Positions 16,250 to 23,104 of a stretch of 32,655 nt of DNA are shown here, piece by piece. The notes beneath the pieces are model-generated. The model saw only the letters and a list, made by a program, of their open reading frames with translations. It did no database searches and was not told the DNA's origin. The position numbers and the translations under genes were made by a program. This stretch comes from Cyanobacteria bacterium SZAS LIN-3 (GTDB taxonomy: Bacteria > Cyanobacteriota > Vampirovibrionia > Obscuribacterales > Obscuribacteraceae): assembly GCA_018266215.1 (NCBI GenBank), contig JAFEAV010000074.1:1-32655 (forward strand), given 5' to 3'. The first letter of the stretch is position 1; every line of letters starts with the position of its first letter.

Positions 16250-16836
16250 TTTTGTACGAAGTTTTCCAGCATGCGGGCGCCCAGAGGGGTGCCTATCGAT
16301 TCCGGGTGAAATTGCACTCCATAGATTGGTCTTTCCCTGTGCTCCAGTGCCATGATGTAACCGTGCTCGACTTCCCTGGCCGTGACTTTCAGCTCGGCCG
16401 GGAAATTTTTGTCCAGAGCAATGAGCGAATGATAGCGCATGGCCTCGAAGATCTCGGGCAGGCCGTCAAAGAGCGGTGTGCTTTGCTCGATTTTCACCCT
16501 TGAGCTTTTGCCGTGTACGACCTGCGGCGCCCGTTCGACCGTGCCGCCAAAATGATGGGCCATACCCTGGTGCGCCAGACAAACACCCAGGATCGATGCC
16601 TTCAGGTCAGGCTGCCTTTTGATTATTTCCTCGCATAAACCAAAATCACTTTTATTGCCAGGGTGCCCCGGTCCGGGCGAAAGCACAAGTTTGTCGGCCT
16701 TCATGGCCAGAAGCTCGTCGAAGGTGATTTCGTCGTTTTTGAAGACGGCGATTTTTTCCGTTACCAGCGGTTGCAGCATTTGATAGAGATTGAAAGTGAA
16801 GCTGTCGTAGTTATCGATGATGACGATTTTGCTCAT
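16243..16836 (-). CDS. trpG: anthranilate synthase glutaminase subunit
   Basis: A 197-residue class-I glutamine amidotransferase supplying ammonia to TrpE. The oxyanion region is 'LSPGPGHPG', the nucleophile Cys is in 'GVCLAHQGMAHHFGG' (family consensus has Gly where this has Ala after Leu), and the catalytic His-Glu pair is in 'GVQFHPESIGTPLG'. The triad is complete. The ATG overlaps the trpE stop by 4 nt. TrpG can also serve folate synthesis (PabA role) in many bacteria; no pabB is in the window, so its role here is taken as tryptophan. Confidence 0.95.
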   Translation of the reverse strand: MSKIVIIDNYDSFTFNLYQMLQPLVTEKIAVFKNDEITFDELLAMKADKLVLSPGPGHPGNKSDFGLCEEIIKRQPDLKASILGVCLAHQGMAHHFGGTVERAPQVVHGKSSRVKIEQSTPLFDGLPEIFEAMRYHSLIALDKNFPAELKVTAREVEHGYIMALEHRERPIYGVQFHPESIGTPLGARMLENFVQKC

Positions 16837-18368
16837 TGTTTTGCCCCCGCCATCTGGTCGGCCAGCATAATGGCCTGCAGCACACCCTTGGCCTTATTCC
16901 TGGTTTCCTCATACTCGGCTTCGGCATCGGAATCGTAAACGATACCGGCTCCTGCGTTGGCGTAGGCCAGGCCATCTTTTATCAGGGCAGAGCGGATGGC
17001 TATTGCTCCATCCATGCCGCCGCGCAGGTCGAAATATCCAACCGCACCGCTGTAGATGCCGCGTCTTTCCGGTTCAAGGCCGGCCAGCAGTTGCATGGCC
17101 CGTACTTTTGGTGCACCGGATACGGTGCCGGCCGGGAAGCAACTCTGGAAAGCCTTGAAGGCGGACTGGTCATCGGCCAGTCTGGAGGTAATTTCGGTCT
17201 CCAGGTGCATGACGTGCGTATAGCGGCTGAGACAGGCCAGTTCGCCTACTTTGACCGATCCGGCCACAGATACGCGCCCCAGATCATTGCGTCCAAGATC
17301 GACCAGCATGCGGTGTTCGGCCATTTCTTTTTCGTCGGCCTGCAATTCCAATCCCAGCGCTATGTCCTGCTCGGCCGTCAGTCCGCGTTTACGCGTGCCG
17401 GCGATGGCGCGTAATTTGAGTGTCTGGTCCTGACACTGGACAAATGTTTCGGGTGAAGATCCCAGATAGACAAAGTCGGGAAATTTCAGATAGTAGGCGT
17501 AAGGTGAGGGATTGGTCGCCTGCAACATGCGATAGATGTTTATCGCCGGTGCCTTAGCCGGTTTGCTGAAGCGCTGCGATACGACAATCTGAAATGCCTG
17601 GCCCTCACTCAAATATTCTTTGGCCTGGACTACCGCTTTTTTGAAATTGTCTTTTGTCACCGAAGCACTGACATCAGCAAAAATTTCCTCTGAACTCAAC
17701 TGTTTCAGATCCAGCTTGAGCGGCTCCAGATTGGGCCCGGTGAGCATCAGATCGAGCAATTCCCGGGTGTGATTTTCGCCGCGCAGAGAAAGAACAATTA
17801 TGCGTCTGTATTTGTGATCGAAAACTATCACCGAATCATAGAGACAATAATAGCCGTCGGGTACGCCGGTGGGGTCGAGCTTTTGTTGTTTGATGTCGGC
17901 CATGTAGCGGCAGGCGCCGTAGCCCATGTAACCGACCAGGCCGCCGATGAAAGGCAGCTCTTGCAAAAATTTCGCCAGCTCGCTGTGGCCGTCGGCGCTG
18001 GAGCCGTTGTCTAAAGCTCTGTCAATGGCGCCTTTTGCCAGGACCCTGAACTGTTCGAGCAGGTCCTCCAGATAGGCGAGCGGGTCGGTCAGTGGCGCCT
18101 GCGTCTGGCCGGCGGCGTCGGTGCGAGTGCCTGTGCCATCCTTAAATGAAAAAGTGAGGCAGGGATCGCAGGATAGGAAGGAATAGCGCGCCAGACGCGA
18201 GTCTCCCTCGGTGCTTTCGAATAGAAATGCATGGCTCTGACTGCGGGCGATTTTTTCAAACAGTCCGACCGGGGTGCCCAGGTCGGCGCTGAAGGAGACC
18301 GCCACGGCTCGGTCCAGAGGGTGTCGCAGGGAGAGCGCCCCGCGGTCGGTAACTTTTGTCTCAGTCAT
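16833..18368 (-). CDS. trpE: anthranilate synthase component I
   Basis: A 511-residue chorismate-utilising enzyme making anthranilate from chorismate and TrpG-derived ammonia. The C-terminal catalytic domain has 'SPETFVQCQ', 'AGTRKRGLTAEQD', 'DLGRNDLGRVS', 'FPAGTVSGAPKVRAMQLL' and 'GYFDLRGGMDGAIAIRSA'. The N-terminal 'HAFLFESTEGD' is the region that binds feedback tryptophan in other TrpE, with the key Ser present, so allosteric inhibition is likely. It is the first enzyme gene of the operon. Its ATG has only a weak ribosome site and lies about 30 nt after an intrinsic terminator in the leader, so its expression should depend on read-through. Confidence 0.97.
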   Translation of the reverse strand: MTETKVTDRGALSLRHPLDRAVAVSFSADLGTPVGLFEKIARSQSHAFLFESTEGDSRLARYSFLSCDPCLTFSFKDGTGTRTDAAGQTQAPLTDPLAYLEDLLEQFRVLAKGAIDRALDNGSSADGHSELAKFLQELPFIGGLVGYMGYGACRYMADIKQQKLDPTGVPDGYYCLYDSVIVFDHKYRRIIVLSLRGENHTRELLDLMLTGPNLEPLKLDLKQLSSEEIFADVSASVTKDNFKKAVVQAKEYLSEGQAFQIVVSQRFSKPAKAPAINIYRMLQATNPSPYAYYLKFPDFVYLGSSPETFVQCQDQTLKLRAIAGTRKRGLTAEQDIALGLELQADEKEMAEHRMLVDLGRNDLGRVSVAGSVKVGELACLSRYTHVMHLETEITSRLADDQSAFKAFQSCFPAGTVSGAPKVRAMQLLAGLEPERRGIYSGAVGYFDLRGGMDGAIAIRSALIKDGLAYANAGAGIVYDSDAEAEYEETRNKAKGVLQAIMLADQMAGAKQ

Positions 18369-18398
18369 GGTTTGTACTCATAGTTTTGGCTAGATAAC

Positions 18399-18434
18399 AA
18401 AAAACCGCAGCTCCACTGTGGGTAAGCTGCGGTT
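18399..18434 (-). terminator. trp attenuator terminator (3:4 hairpin)
   Basis: On the minus strand a perfect 10-bp GC-rich stem AACCGCAGCT / AGCTGCGGTT, with a 12-nt loop, runs directly into six T. It lies between the leader ORF stop (18458) and the trpE start (18368), so it would stop transcription before the structural genes unless disrupted. Confidence 0.9.
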
Positions 18435-18535
18435 ATTACTCGGGTCGGTGCAATTATTTAAGAACACCAACCAGGCAAACGCTTACCCGGGTGCAGAGAG
18501 TTGCGCCACCAGGCAGATGCGTAGTTGTTGGTGTT
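18420..18535 (-). promoter_or_regulatory. trp operon attenuator: competing RNA pairings
   Basis: Within the transcribed leader, AACACCAAC (18527-18535, just before the tandem Trp codons) can pair over 9 bp with GTTGGTGTT (18463-18471, spanning the third Trp codon). GGGTAAGC (18481-18488, 17 nt after the Trp-Trp codons) can pair over 8 bp with GCTTACCC (18420-18427), which overlaps the ascending arm and loop of the terminator. Expected logic: a ribosome stalled at Trp-Trp blocks the first pairing and leaves GGGTAAGC free to form an antiterminator. When tryptophan is ample, the first hairpin encloses GGGTAAGC and the terminator forms. The pairings are read directly from the sequence; the mechanism is inferred from classical trp attenuation. 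Confidence 0.8.
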
Positions 18536-18547
18536 GAAGTTGGACAC
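18458..18547 (-). CDS. trpL: trp leader peptide
   Basis: A 29-codon ORF with GTG start at 18547 and a good Shine-Dalgarno AAGGA (18555-18559) 7 nt upstream. Codons 13 and 14 are tandem TGG (18506-18511) and codon 27 is a third TGG (18467-18469): three Trp in 29 residues, in the contexts 'SAWWRNSL' and 'PGWCS'. The WWR-x-S context resembles enterobacterial trpL ('WWRTS'). TAA lies 24 nt before the terminator stem and about 90 nt before trpE. The frame is open further upstream to an ATG at 18632 that overlaps the previous gene's stop (57 codons). I prefer the GTG because of its ribosome site and because the predicted promoter lies between the two starts. The peptide itself probably has no function beyond sensing Trp-tRNA. 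Confidence 0.82.
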   Translation of the reverse strand: MSNFNTNNYASAWWRNSLHPGKRLPGWCS

Positions 18548-18572
18548 GACCGATTCCTTAACCGACCGTTCG

Positions 18573-18601
18573 ATAGTAACAAGGGCGTCGGGGATATTCA
18601 A
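18573..18601 (-). promoter_or_regulatory. predicted promoter of the trp leader and operon
   Basis: On the minus strand, TTGAAT (18596-18601) and TACTAT (18573-18578) are separated by 17 bp, and the -10 is preceded by an extended TGT element. Transcription would start near 18566, just ahead of the leader Shine-Dalgarno. I see no clear TrpR-type palindrome over it. Confidence 0.5.
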
Positions 18602-18627
18602 GGACTTGTTAAGTTGATAAACAACTC

Positions 18628-19251
18628 TCATTCGCGATCCGCGTTCTTCTGTTGCTGGAGCCGGCCACGCTCCTGGGCGATGAGGGCATAAACTTTGTCG
18701 ACGTCTTTTATATTGCAAAAACCCGGCGGTTCCAGTCCGGCCCGGCGCATGTTTGAGGCGTAATTCATGCCCGTGATGATGCCGCCCCCGGCGCTGTCGC
18801 TGAAGGATATCGTGCCGGTCTTCTCGCCGGTGGAGGTTTTTTCCAGGCAGGGCAGGTTGTCCAGGAAGAATGTTTGCAGTGAGCGACGGCCCGAGGTATG
18901 CAGTATGAGCAGGCGCTGGTTGGTGACTGCATAAAACGTATTTTTTTGCCGCCAGCGCTCGATCAAGAAACGCCCGAAAATTAAGTAGGAGCCCATAAGC
19001 ACGAAGGGAATGCCCCAGAACACCATGAAGAGCAGGGCGGGATTTCTATTGCTCAAATACATAGTCAGTACCCCGCCTTCCCAGAAGAAAGCGAAGCCGC
19101 CCCAGAGCAGACTGAAGGGCACCATAATTATGTCTGCCGGCGTAAACCATCTCGGCACAGGCTGTCCACTCCAGAGCACTTTCTCGCCCTTTTGCAGGTC
19201 GGCTTTGAAAAGGTTTGGTATGTCGCGGGCCGGATTGGAAATATTAGGCAC
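18628..19251 (-). CDS. membrane protein with bacterial PH-like domain
   Basis: A 207-residue protein from a GTG start. Two hydrophobic stretches (about residues 40-60 'IIMVPFSLLWGGFAFFWEGG' and 70-95 'LLFMVFWGIPFVLMGSYLIFG') are probable membrane helices. After them comes 'FYAVTNQRLLILHTSGRRSLQTFFLDNL', the strand pattern of bacterial PH-like (bPH, YdbS/DUF304-type) domains, then a loop and 'GFCNIKDVDKVYALIAQ'. The function of bPH membrane proteins is mostly unknown; stress or envelope roles have been suggested. It lies upstream of the trp leader on the same strand; read-through would meet the trp attenuator. An ATG in ATGA overlap with its stop opens the long version of the leader frame. Confidence 0.75.
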   Translation of the reverse strand: MPNISNPARDIPNLFKADLQKGEKVLWSGQPVPRWFTPADIIMVPFSLLWGGFAFFWEGGVLTMYLSNRNPALLFMVFWGIPFVLMGSYLIFGRFLIERWRQKNTFYAVTNQRLLILHTSGRRSLQTFFLDNLPCLEKTSTGEKTGTISFSDSAGGGIITGMNYASNMRRAGLEPPGFCNIKDVDKVYALIAQERGRLQQQKNADRE

Positions 19252-19305
19252 GAATTTTACCAGTCGGTGGACCGGCTCATTTTAGCCTGTCGGTCGCTGC
19301 AATCT

Positions 19306-20439
19306 CTACATGTTGCTGCCGTAGAGTCTTAGAAACTCGGCGTTGGGTCGGTAAAACTTGAGGTTTTTATAGCGGCCGCCATCGGGAGGGACTACGAAGT
19401 TGTGGTCATTGGCGCCGTGAATGACGCCTTTTTTGCCTACATTGGTAACTATGAAGGAGTCGCCCTTATTGACGCCGCCGTGCGCTCTGACGACATGGTG
19501 GTTCCAGTCGCGCACTCCGTAGTCGCCGGGACGGACCTGGTGTGCCGGGACTTCATCAAAAAGACCGCTGTGTCTGATCATGCGCCCCTGTTCTGTGGCT
19601 ACAGCCGGGGGCAGCTTCAGACCCGCTTCCTTAAATGTCAATCGGGGACCCTTGGCGCAATCGCCGATGGTGCCCAGACTGTGAGCCACGTCGCGGGCGA
19701 TGTTAGCCAGACCGTGACCCAGTTCTTTCAGGGCTCGTTCTATGGCACCACCGTCGTTGGCACGGTCTCCACTGTCCTGGGCCCTCGGTCTTTCTGGTGG
19801 TCTGTCGGTTGGTGCACCCGGTTTGTCCGTTGATCTGGGGGGGGGCGCGTCTCCGCCTGCGCGGCCTGGTCGGTGTGCTTCCTGCTGACCATGTGCCGGT
19901 GGGCGCTCGCCGCCGTGTCTTGCCGCCGCGGTGCCGGTGTCGTCCACACTCCGGCCTACACTGTTGCCGGCCCTGTCGGTGGGCTTGTGCGGGTCGGGGA
20001 TATGCAATTTCATGCCGTCTTGCAGAAGGTGCGGATTTTTGACTAAGTTTGGATGTTCATGCTTGTTGGCCTGGACGATGTTTTGCACCTGATGCCAGAT
20101 CTGGCCTGGCGAGGCCTTGTGGTCACTTCCCCCGGCCAGCGATTTTTCGGCAATTTTCCAGAGACTGTCCTGATGTTTGACTTCGTGCTCACGCGGCTGG
20201 CCGCCAGTCGCAGCGGGACGGGCATCGCCCGCAGGCATGGTGGTGCCGCCTCTGTGGCTCAGATCGCCAAAGTTTAGCGGCGGTATAGATATGTGCCCTT
20301 CAATATGAGGAGATATACGCGCCTGGGTAGCGTCGGTGCCACCGCCCATGCGGAACTGGTGCAGGTTGTCTGTGCCTGCGGTGCCGACGGGGTGATGACG
20401 CGTTTCGCCCTCATTGACGTTGCCGATTTCTCTAGTCAT
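19306..20439 (-). CDS. LysM protein with CHAP-like cysteine hydrolase region
   Basis: A 377-residue protein, ATG about 10 nt after GAGGG. Residues about 84-150 form a LysM-type carbohydrate-binding module ('HEVKHQDSLWKIAEKSL', ending 'LLQDGMKLHIPDP'), slightly long for LysM. A His/Pro/Arg-rich linker follows (about 151-230). The C-terminal part has a Cys in 'GDCAKGPRLTF' (C261) and a His pair in 'DWNHHVVRAHGG' (H314/H315) followed by 'GDSFIVTNVG' strands, a spacing that fits a CHAP/NlpC-P60-type papain-like amidase. This is a tentative call. LysM plus CHAP would suggest peptidoglycan cleavage, yet no signal peptide is visible, so export by another route or a non-wall target must be considered. 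Confidence 0.65.
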   Translation of the reverse strand: MTREIGNVNEGETRHHPVGTAGTDNLHQFRMGGGTDATQARISPHIEGHISIPPLNFGDLSHRGGTTMPAGDARPAATGGQPREHEVKHQDSLWKIAEKSLAGGSDHKASPGQIWHQVQNIVQANKHEHPNLVKNPHLLQDGMKLHIPDPHKPTDRAGNSVGRSVDDTGTAAARHGGERPPAHGQQEAHRPGRAGGDAPPPRSTDKPGAPTDRPPERPRAQDSGDRANDGGAIERALKELGHGLANIARDVAHSLGTIGDCAKGPRLTFKEAGLKLPPAVATEQGRMIRHSGLFDEVPAHQVRPGDYGVRDWNHHVVRAHGGVNKGDSFIVTNVGKKGVIHGANDHNFVVPPDGGRYKNLKFYRPNAEFLRLYGSNM

Positions 20440-20481
20440 TTAGAAAAGCCCTCGGGGTGTCGGGGTGCCTTCGCCCGACCT

Positions 20482-20491
20482 GTACCGGTAC
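20482..20491. promoter_or_regulatory. palindrome GTACCGGTAC between divergent genes
   Basis: A perfect 10-bp palindrome lies in the 127-nt gap between the LysM gene (minus) and the first kinase gene (plus). It could be an operator for either, but short palindromes arise by chance. Confidence 0.2.
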
Positions 20492-20544
20492 GGTGGAATC
20501 TGGGCGAGTTGTTTGGTAAGGGAGCTAGAGATTAGCAAGCAAGT

Positions 20545-20564
20545 CGTGAAAGTCCCGTGAAAGT
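20545..20564 (+). repeat. direct repeat CGTGAAAGT, 11-bp period
   Basis: CGTGAAAGT occurs twice, at 20545-20553 and 20556-20564, one helical turn apart and flanked by GCAAGCA/TGCTTGC inverted arms. It sits immediately upstream of the first kinase gene and may bind a regulator on one face of the helix. Confidence 0.35.
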
Positions 20565-20566
20565 GC

Positions 20567-23104
20567 TTGCCATCCATCGATCGAGAGGATGAGTGCCTCT
20601 GCGGGTACAAAGAGCAGGTGGAGAAGAAACGAGCCGGCGACACGATAAAAGAGATCTGTCCTAAATGTGGGCAGAGCGTTCTTGATTGTGGTTGCAGGCT
20701 TTATTCAAATCAGACGGACTGGCCGATGTCCGGGGACAAGCCCCGCACCGGCAGTGAGATGACGGCCAGGTTTTCGCAGTTGAAAAAGTCCGGCACGGGC
20801 ACGATTTTTGCCCCGGTCGACAGTGAGGGCCACGCCGGTTACGGCGATCCGACCCTGACTATTGATCTGGCTCCCGGTGCAATTATCGGCGGTCTGTACG
20901 AAATTATCAGATTGATCGGGCGCGGTGGGATGGGCGAAGTTTATCTCGCCAGACAGATGACGCTCAACAAAAATTGTGCACTGAAAGTGATACCACCGGA
21001 TCAGTTGACCGAGGTGGCCTGGTTGCGCTTCCAGCTGGAGGCCAAGGCCGTAGCCCAGCTCAATCATATCAACCTTGTGCGCGTTACCGATCTGGGCATT
21101 CACGAAGATTGTCTGCCCTTTTATGCGATGGAATATCTGGAGGGGGCCAACCTGGCTGAGATGCTCGCTGAGCACGGTCCGATGCCTCTTGAGCAGGCTC
21201 TGGAGATCTTTATCCAGGTTTGCGATGGAGTGGAATGCGCTCATCGTGCCGGCATATTGCACCGCGACCTGAAGCCTGCCAACATCATGCTTACCCGCAC
21301 CGCCAAACGCAAAATGGAGGTGAAGATTCTGGACTTCGGTCTGGCCAAGCTGACGCGCCACGACCGCGAAAAGCAGAGTCTAACCGCTGTGGGCGATATC
21401 TTTGGCAGCCCTTCATACATGAGCCCGGAGCAGTGCGGCGGTGAAACGCTCGATCATCGCACCGATATTTATTCCATCGGCTGTACCCTTTTTGAGTCTC
21501 TTACCGGTCGTCCTCCTTTTAATGCTCAGGAGTCTGCGGCCGTCTTCCTGGGCCATCTGACTGTGAACCCGCCAACCCTCGACAGTGTCACCAGTGCGGG
21601 CACTTTCCCGCCTGAGATGGAGCGGATCATGGCCCGCCTGCTGCGTAAAAATGTAGACGAGCGCTATCAATCACTGGCTGATCTGAAAAGGGATCTGGAA
21701 TTGATCCTGGCCGGCAGCAAAACGGATGACAGAACAACCGGTGGACGAGCTAAAAGTGAGGGCGCTCCCGGGCGCGTTCGGCCAGGTATGCGGGGCCAGG
21801 TGCGGCGCCCGGCAAATCCTCCCGGTCCCTCGGGCACATCCGGGGCGGCCGCCGCTTCTGGTACCGGAGCTGGTGCGGCAGGCAAATGGCTGCTATTGGC
21901 TCTTTTGCTGGGTGGGTTTCTTGTCTCTTCGGTGGTGGCTCTGGGCACTTACTTTACCCGGCAGGAGAGGCCGGTTACTGCGGCTGCCCCAACTGCGGCT
22001 GCCCCGATTGCAGCCGCTCCAATTGCGCCCGCCCCACTTGCAGAAGCCCCAACTGTAGCTGCTCCAACCGCGGCTGTCGAGGCCGAGGCTCAGAGCTCGC
22101 AGACGTCGGCTGATCCCCTGACAAAACTGGCTGGTGATGTCGAGGATGAGCGGACATTTGTTATCAATGGTAACCAGATCGGCACGGATGACGGTGTCGT
22201 ATGGGATCACAAACCTTTTTATCAGGGAGTGGTTGAGCGTGAGGGCAGGCACTATCAGCTCTGGAGTTATCACGGCCGTCCCAGTCCGCCCGTCTATCTG
22301 GAGTTTATGCAGCGCGGCAAAGCCAAACGCATTGGTCTGTATGGTGAGATTTTGCTGCCGGCGACTAAACAGATTACGCTCTGGCCGCGTCTCCCTCTAA
22401 TTCGTGATCCTGAGCTGATTAACGGGCTGGTCGGGGCCAATTGTCGGCAGGTCGATTATCGCTGGCTGACTCTGGGGGAAGTGCAGCGGATTACACCTGT
22501 ATTGGCCGCCTGTCCCAGTATCAGCGGTCTGACTCTGGGCAACCCCCACTGGACAATGACTGATAGCCTGGAAAGCGTCGCCGTCATCAATCAATATCCA
22601 AATCTCGAGCGTCTGGAGCTGGGAGCGCCCTTTGAGGGCTCCGCCTTGCTGAAATTGCGACGACTGCAGGCCTTGCACGAGCTGCGCTTGAATTTTACTT
22701 CGCCCCAGATGAGGGATTGTCTGCAAGCTATTTCCGGGTCTCCGGTGCTGCGCAGTCTGGCTGTTGCCAGCTGGCCGCTGCCGGTTGATGACCTGGCTCT
22801 GCTCGCTCGTTTTAGCGGGCTGCAGAGGCTGATGCTCGGTGGTTTGACCGGCTCTTCCGAGCAGTTGGCTTTTCTTGCTAAAATGCCTGAATTAAGACGA
22901 CTGGATTTGCCGGACTTACGCTATCGTCCTGATCTGGTTGCTGATCTGGAGGGTATAGGTAATTTGAGGGTACTCAGATTTTCTGCCCGGAACGAGTGGA
23001 ACAAAGAACAGATTGCTAAACTGCAGGTAGGGTTGCCCAAGGTTCGTCTGGAGCTTTATGAAAACGGTTCAGAGCAGTGGCAATCCATGTCCGAGTTGCG
23101 GTAA
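20567..23104 (+). CDS. receptor-type Ser/Thr protein kinase (PknB-like), first of tandem pair
   Basis: Up to 845 residues. The N-terminus has a small zinc-ribbon-like cluster (C31-x2-C34, C41-x-C43). The Hanks-type kinase domain (about 110-380) is complete: GRGGMG loop (118-123), Lys in 'ALKVI' (K140), HRDLKPAN (D234), DFG (D256), SPE and 'DIYSIGCTLFE'. One membrane helix (about 440-463) precedes an Ala/Pro-rich stalk of repeated 'AAP' units (about 471-505). The outside part (about 520-845) has leucine-rich repeats ('LERLELGAPFEGSALLKLRRL', 'LRRLDLPDLRYRPDL') and is likely a sensor. The TTG at 20567 has no ribosome site; GTG 20618 would keep the ribbon and is equally possible. Its end overlaps the next kinase by 47 nt. 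Confidence 0.88.
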   Translation: MPSIDREDECLCGYKEQVEKKRAGDTIKEICPKCGQSVLDCGCRLYSNQTDWPMSGDKPRTGSEMTARFSQLKKSGTGTIFAPVDSEGHAGYGDPTLTIDLAPGAIIGGLYEIIRLIGRGGMGEVYLARQMTLNKNCALKVIPPDQLTEVAWLRFQLEAKAVAQLNHINLVRVTDLGIHEDCLPFYAMEYLEGANLAEMLAEHGPMPLEQALEIFIQVCDGVECAHRAGILHRDLKPANIMLTRTAKRKMEVKILDFGLAKLTRHDREKQSLTAVGDIFGSPSYMSPEQCGGETLDHRTDIYSIGCTLFESLTGRPPFNAQESAAVFLGHLTVNPPTLDSVTSAGTFPPEMERIMARLLRKNVDERYQSLADLKRDLELILAGSKTDDRTTGGRAKSEGAPGRVRPGMRGQVRRPANPPGPSGTSGAAAASGTGAGAAGKWLLLALLLGGFLVSSVVALGTYFTRQERPVTAAAPTAAAPIAAAPIAPAPLAEAPTVAAPTAAVEAEAQSSQTSADPLTKLAGDVEDERTFVINGNQIGTDDGVVWDHKPFYQGVVEREGRHYQLWSYHGRPSPPVYLEFMQRGKAKRIGLYGEILLPATKQITLWPRLPLIRDPELINGLVGANCRQVDYRWLTLGEVQRITPVLAACPSISGLTLGNPHWTMTDSLESVAVINQYPNLERLELGAPFEGSALLKLRRLQALHELRLNFTSPQMRDCLQAISGSPVLRSLAVASWPLPVDDLALLARFSGLQRLMLGGLTGSSEQLAFLAKMPELRRLDLPDLRYRPDLVADLEGIGNLRVLRFSARNEWNKEQIAKLQVGLPKVRLELYENGSEQWQSMSELR

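Noticed and set aside
18399..18434. The hairpin as a simple terminator for the bPH gene
   Set aside because: It is nearly 200 nt after that gene's stop and is preceded by a Trp-rich ORF and an alternative pairing, so attenuation of trp fits better; termination of upstream read-through may be a side effect.
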